From NCBI GenBank assembly GCA_902797705.1, contig CADBTX010000167.1:1-6362 (forward strand): a stretch of DNA of 6,362 nucleotides, given 5' to 3'. Shown one piece after another: positions 5,228 to 6,362 of this stretch; the stretch's first letter is position 1, and each line of letters opens with the position of its first letter. Below the pieces are notes generated by a model. It ran no database searches, was not told the origin of the DNA, and saw only the letters and a program-made list of their open reading frames with translations. This DNA is from an uncultured Lachnospiraceae bacterium (GTDB lineage Bacteria; Bacillota; Clostridia; Lachnospirales; Lachnospiraceae). Position numbers and translations under genes: made by a program.

Positions 5228-6061
5228 TTAAGAAAGCACCATTCCCAGCTGGTCTATGCAGGGAAGATCTATGTCCTCAATGCTTCCTTTGTCCGATCTT
5301 TCGGCCATTTCCGGAGTGAGAGGGATCTGTGAGATAAGCTTCAGACCGTATTTCCCGCAGATTTCCTCAATGTGGCTCTCTCCGAATATGTAGATCTTTT
5401 CATTGCAGTGGGGGCAGGGGAGATAGCTCATGTTCTCCACGACTCCGAGGATGGGAACGCCCATCTTTTCCGCCAGCTTCAGGGCTTTTTCCACTATGAC
5501 TGTCACCAGTTCCTGAGGGCTTGTGACTATGATGATCCCGTCAACAGGCAGGGACTGGAAGGTGGTGAGCATCACATCGCCGGTTCCGGGGGGCATGTCC
5601 ACAAACATACAGTCCACGTTTCCCCAGGCCACATCTGTCCAGAACTGCTTTACCACACTGCTTATCACAGGCCCTCTCCAGGCAACGGGATCAGTCTCGT
5701 TATCCAGGATAAGATTTACTGACATCAGCTTTATGCCGGTCTTTGTCTCTGAAGGGAGCATCATGCCGTCTTCAGTACCCATGGTCTTTTCCGTCACTCC
5801 GAAGATCCTGGGGATGGAGGGTCCAGTGATATCCGCGTCAAGTATGGCGGTGCTGTATCCCATCCTTGAAGCGGCAACGGCGGAAAGAGAGGTCACTGCG
5901 GATTTTCCCACGCCTCCTTTTCCGCTGACTACGGCGATTACCTTTCCAATCTTGCTGTTCTTATTTGCCGGGATGACCATGGAGGCAGGGTCCCGCTGCA
6001 CGCAGGAGGCGCTGCAGCTGCAGCAGTTATGGTCACAGGCAGATGAATTTGTATCACTCAT
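5228..6061 (-). CDS. mrp: Mrp/Nbp35-family P-loop ATPase, Fe-S cluster carrier
   Basis: Proteins of this family (ApbC/Mrp, Nbp35/Ind1) bind ATP, hold a transferable [4Fe-4S] cluster as a dimer and deliver it to target proteins in the cytosol. The 277 residues contain the deviant Walker A GKGGVGKS (47-54), the switch region DADITGPSIPRIFG (75-88), WRGPVISS (128-135), Walker B-like VDMPPGTGD (154-162) and the cluster-binding CPHC (C216, C219). The N-terminus is Cys-rich, CDHNCCSCSASC with Cys at 9, 13, 14, 16 and 20. This recalls the extra ferredoxin-like site of Nbp35, but the spacing differs. The DUF59/MIP18 domain found at the N-terminus of many Mrp proteins is absent. On the minus strand AAAGGAT precedes the ATG by about 6 bases. 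It is monocistronic here and divergent from a TetR-type regulator. Confidence 0.95.
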   Translation of the reverse strand: MSDTNSSACDHNCCSCSASCVQRDPASMVIPANKNSKIGKVIAVVSGKGGVGKSAVTSLSAVAASRMGYSTAILDADITGPSIPRIFGVTEKTMGTEDGMMLPSETKTGIKLMSVNLILDNETDPVAWRGPVISSVVKQFWTDVAWGNVDCMFVDMPPGTGDVMLTTFQSLPVDGIIIVTSPQELVTVIVEKALKLAEKMGVPILGVVENMSYLPCPHCNEKIYIFGESHIEEICGKYGLKLISQIPLTPEMAERSDKGSIEDIDLPCIDQLGMVLS

Positions 6062-6097
6062 TTTTTTATCCTTTCTGTAAAATAAGTCAATCCAATG

Positions 6098-6126
6098 ATT
6101 ATAGTAGAGAAATGCAGGATCCGCAA
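6098..6126 (-). promoter_or_regulatory. Promoter of mrp
   Basis: Read on the minus strand, TTGCGG (6126-6121) and a perfect TATAAT (6103-6098) are 17 bp apart. Transcription should start near 6091, giving a leader of about 30 nt before the ATG. The -35 lies inside the GC-rich inverted-repeat island. Confidence 0.68.
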
Positions 6127-6161
6127 GCGAACCCTGCGGAACGCGCTGCGCCGGACCCGTG
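6112..6161. repeat. GC-rich island with overlapping inverted repeats upstream of mrp
   Basis: By count, 35 of these 50 bases are G or C, while both flanks are AT-rich. GCAGG (6114-6118) can pair with CCTGC (6133-6137). Alternatively TCCGCA (6120-6125) can pair with TGCGGA (6135-6140), and GCGC blocks follow at 6143-6151. The two foldings exclude each other. It could be a copy of a dispersed repeat or a protein-binding region; no coding potential is evident. Confidence 0.45.
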
Positions 6162-6165
6162 ATAT

Positions 6166-6207
6166 TTGAATATATGTCTTGTAAATTGTATTATTTGATG
6201 ATACAGT
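6166..6207 (+). promoter_or_regulatory. Overlapping candidate promoters for the TetR-type gene
   Basis: Two readings are possible. TTGAAT (6166-6171) with TATTAT (6189-6194) is spaced 17 bp. TTGTAA (6179-6184) with TACAGT (6202-6207) is also spaced 17 bp and has an extended TG at 6199-6200. They would start transcription near 6201 or 6214, in both cases before the hairpin at 6219-6236. Confidence 0.55.
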
Positions 6208-6215
6208 AGGTATCA
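6199..6215. promoter_or_regulatory. Operator-like palindrome, probable TetR-type autoregulatory site
   Basis: TGATAC and GTATCA are perfect 6-bp arms around AGTAG. The site covers the extended -10 of the nearer promoter, where a bound dimer would block polymerase. A related fused palindrome, TGATATCA, lies at 6242-6249. TetR-type repressors usually bind such sites next to their own genes; the partner here is inferred from adjacency. Confidence 0.5.
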
Positions 6216-6218
6216 GTG

Positions 6219-6240
6219 AGGCGTCATAATACGCCTTTTT
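6219..6240 (+). terminator. Plus-strand intrinsic terminator in the mrp/tetR intergenic region
   Basis: AGGCGT (6219-6224) pairs with ACGCCT (6231-6236) around CATAAT and runs into five Ts (6236-6240). It points toward the TetR-type gene. No gene lies upstream on this strand, so it either acts as an early attenuator of that gene or shields it from stray transcription. Confidence 0.7.
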
Positions 6241-6276
6241 GTGATATCAGGATTTGCAGGATATGTGAGGCGGTAT

Positions 6277-6362
6277 ATGTGGAGTAATGCTAAGGGAGAA
6301 GAAATTATAGAGGCAAGACGAAAGGAGCTGCTTAAGAAGGGCTATGAGCTTTTTTCGACGAA
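6277..6362 (+). CDS. TetR/AcrR-type transcriptional regulator, N-terminal fragment (3' end outside window)
   Basis: Only 28 codons are visible: MWSNAKGEEIIEARR, then KELLKKGYELFST. The pattern of a charged helix followed by LLKKGYELFST is that of helix 1 in TetR-family DNA-binding domains, where ARxxLLxxGxELFxxKG precedes the helix-turn-helix. The recognition helix and ligand domain are beyond the window, so the ligand and targets cannot be guessed. GAGG at 6267-6270 is 6 bases before the ATG, supporting the start. The gene is divergent from mrp. A promoter with a palindromic operator-like site and a terminator lies between them, suggesting repressor autoregulation. With so few residues, another helix-turn-helix family or a broken gene is possible. 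Confidence 0.68.
   Translation, partial: MWSNAKGEEIIEARRKELLKKGYELFST

Noticed and set aside
5225..5234. Palindrome TTCTTAAGAA at the mrp stop codon
   Set aside because: It is a 10-bp A/T-rich palindrome with no loop and no T tract, likely a by-product of the stop codon context.
5523..6080. Long open frame (185 codons) on the plus strand opposite mrp
   Set aside because: It is antisense to a clear Mrp ATPase, has no convincing ribosome binding site and no recognisable protein features.

Overview
The window reads as a chromosomal, mostly housekeeping segment of a Clostridia-class Firmicute, most likely a member of the Lachnospiraceae. The grounds are protein style and codon use (many AGA/AGG Arg, CTT and ATA codons), AGGAGG-type ribosome binding sites, an infC-rpmI-rplT operon behind an L20-leader-like attenuator, a Mrp/Nbp35 ATPase with a Cys-rich N-terminus, and a SEC-C protein of the type common in that family. 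This placement is inference; no 16S or other marker is present.

Layout, left to right. (1) 1-1134: the C-terminal two thirds of recJ (+), followed after 9 bp by a small two-helix membrane protein (1144-1377). (2) A SEC-C zinc-motif protein (best start 1477, not 1402) with its own promoter just after the membrane protein. (3) The translation operon: a consensus promoter at 2007-2035, a structured leader of about 150 nt ending in a terminator-like hairpin, infC beginning at the rare codon ATT (2212), then rpmI and rplT. (4) tRNA-Leu(CAG) at 3361-3444, probably driven by a promoter that overlaps the last codons of rplT, and closed by a terminator at 3469-3498. (5) A stand-alone polyprenyl-phosphate sugar-1-phosphate transferase (3539-4951), preceded by a 15-bp palindrome over its candidate -10 and ended by a 12-bp-stem terminator. 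(6) An AT-rich convergent intergenic stretch with several small inverted repeats (5007-5227). (7) mrp on the minus strand (5228-6061). (8) A divergent intergenic region with the mrp promoter, a GC-rich inverted-repeat island, a plus-strand promoter carrying an operator-like palindrome, and a terminator. It leads into the first 28 codons of a TetR-type regulator cut by the window end (6277-6362).

The genes do not form one pathway. RecJ serves DNA repair; IF3, L35, L20 and tRNA-Leu serve translation; the sugar transferase starts assembly of a lipid-linked glycan; Mrp handles Fe-S cluster delivery. I see no mobile element, CRISPR array or clearly new multi-gene system. The less ordinary content is regulatory: the ATT start with its attenuator, the promoter hidden at the end of rplT, and two palindromes placed on -10 elements, one of them a likely TetR autoregulatory operator followed by an early terminator.
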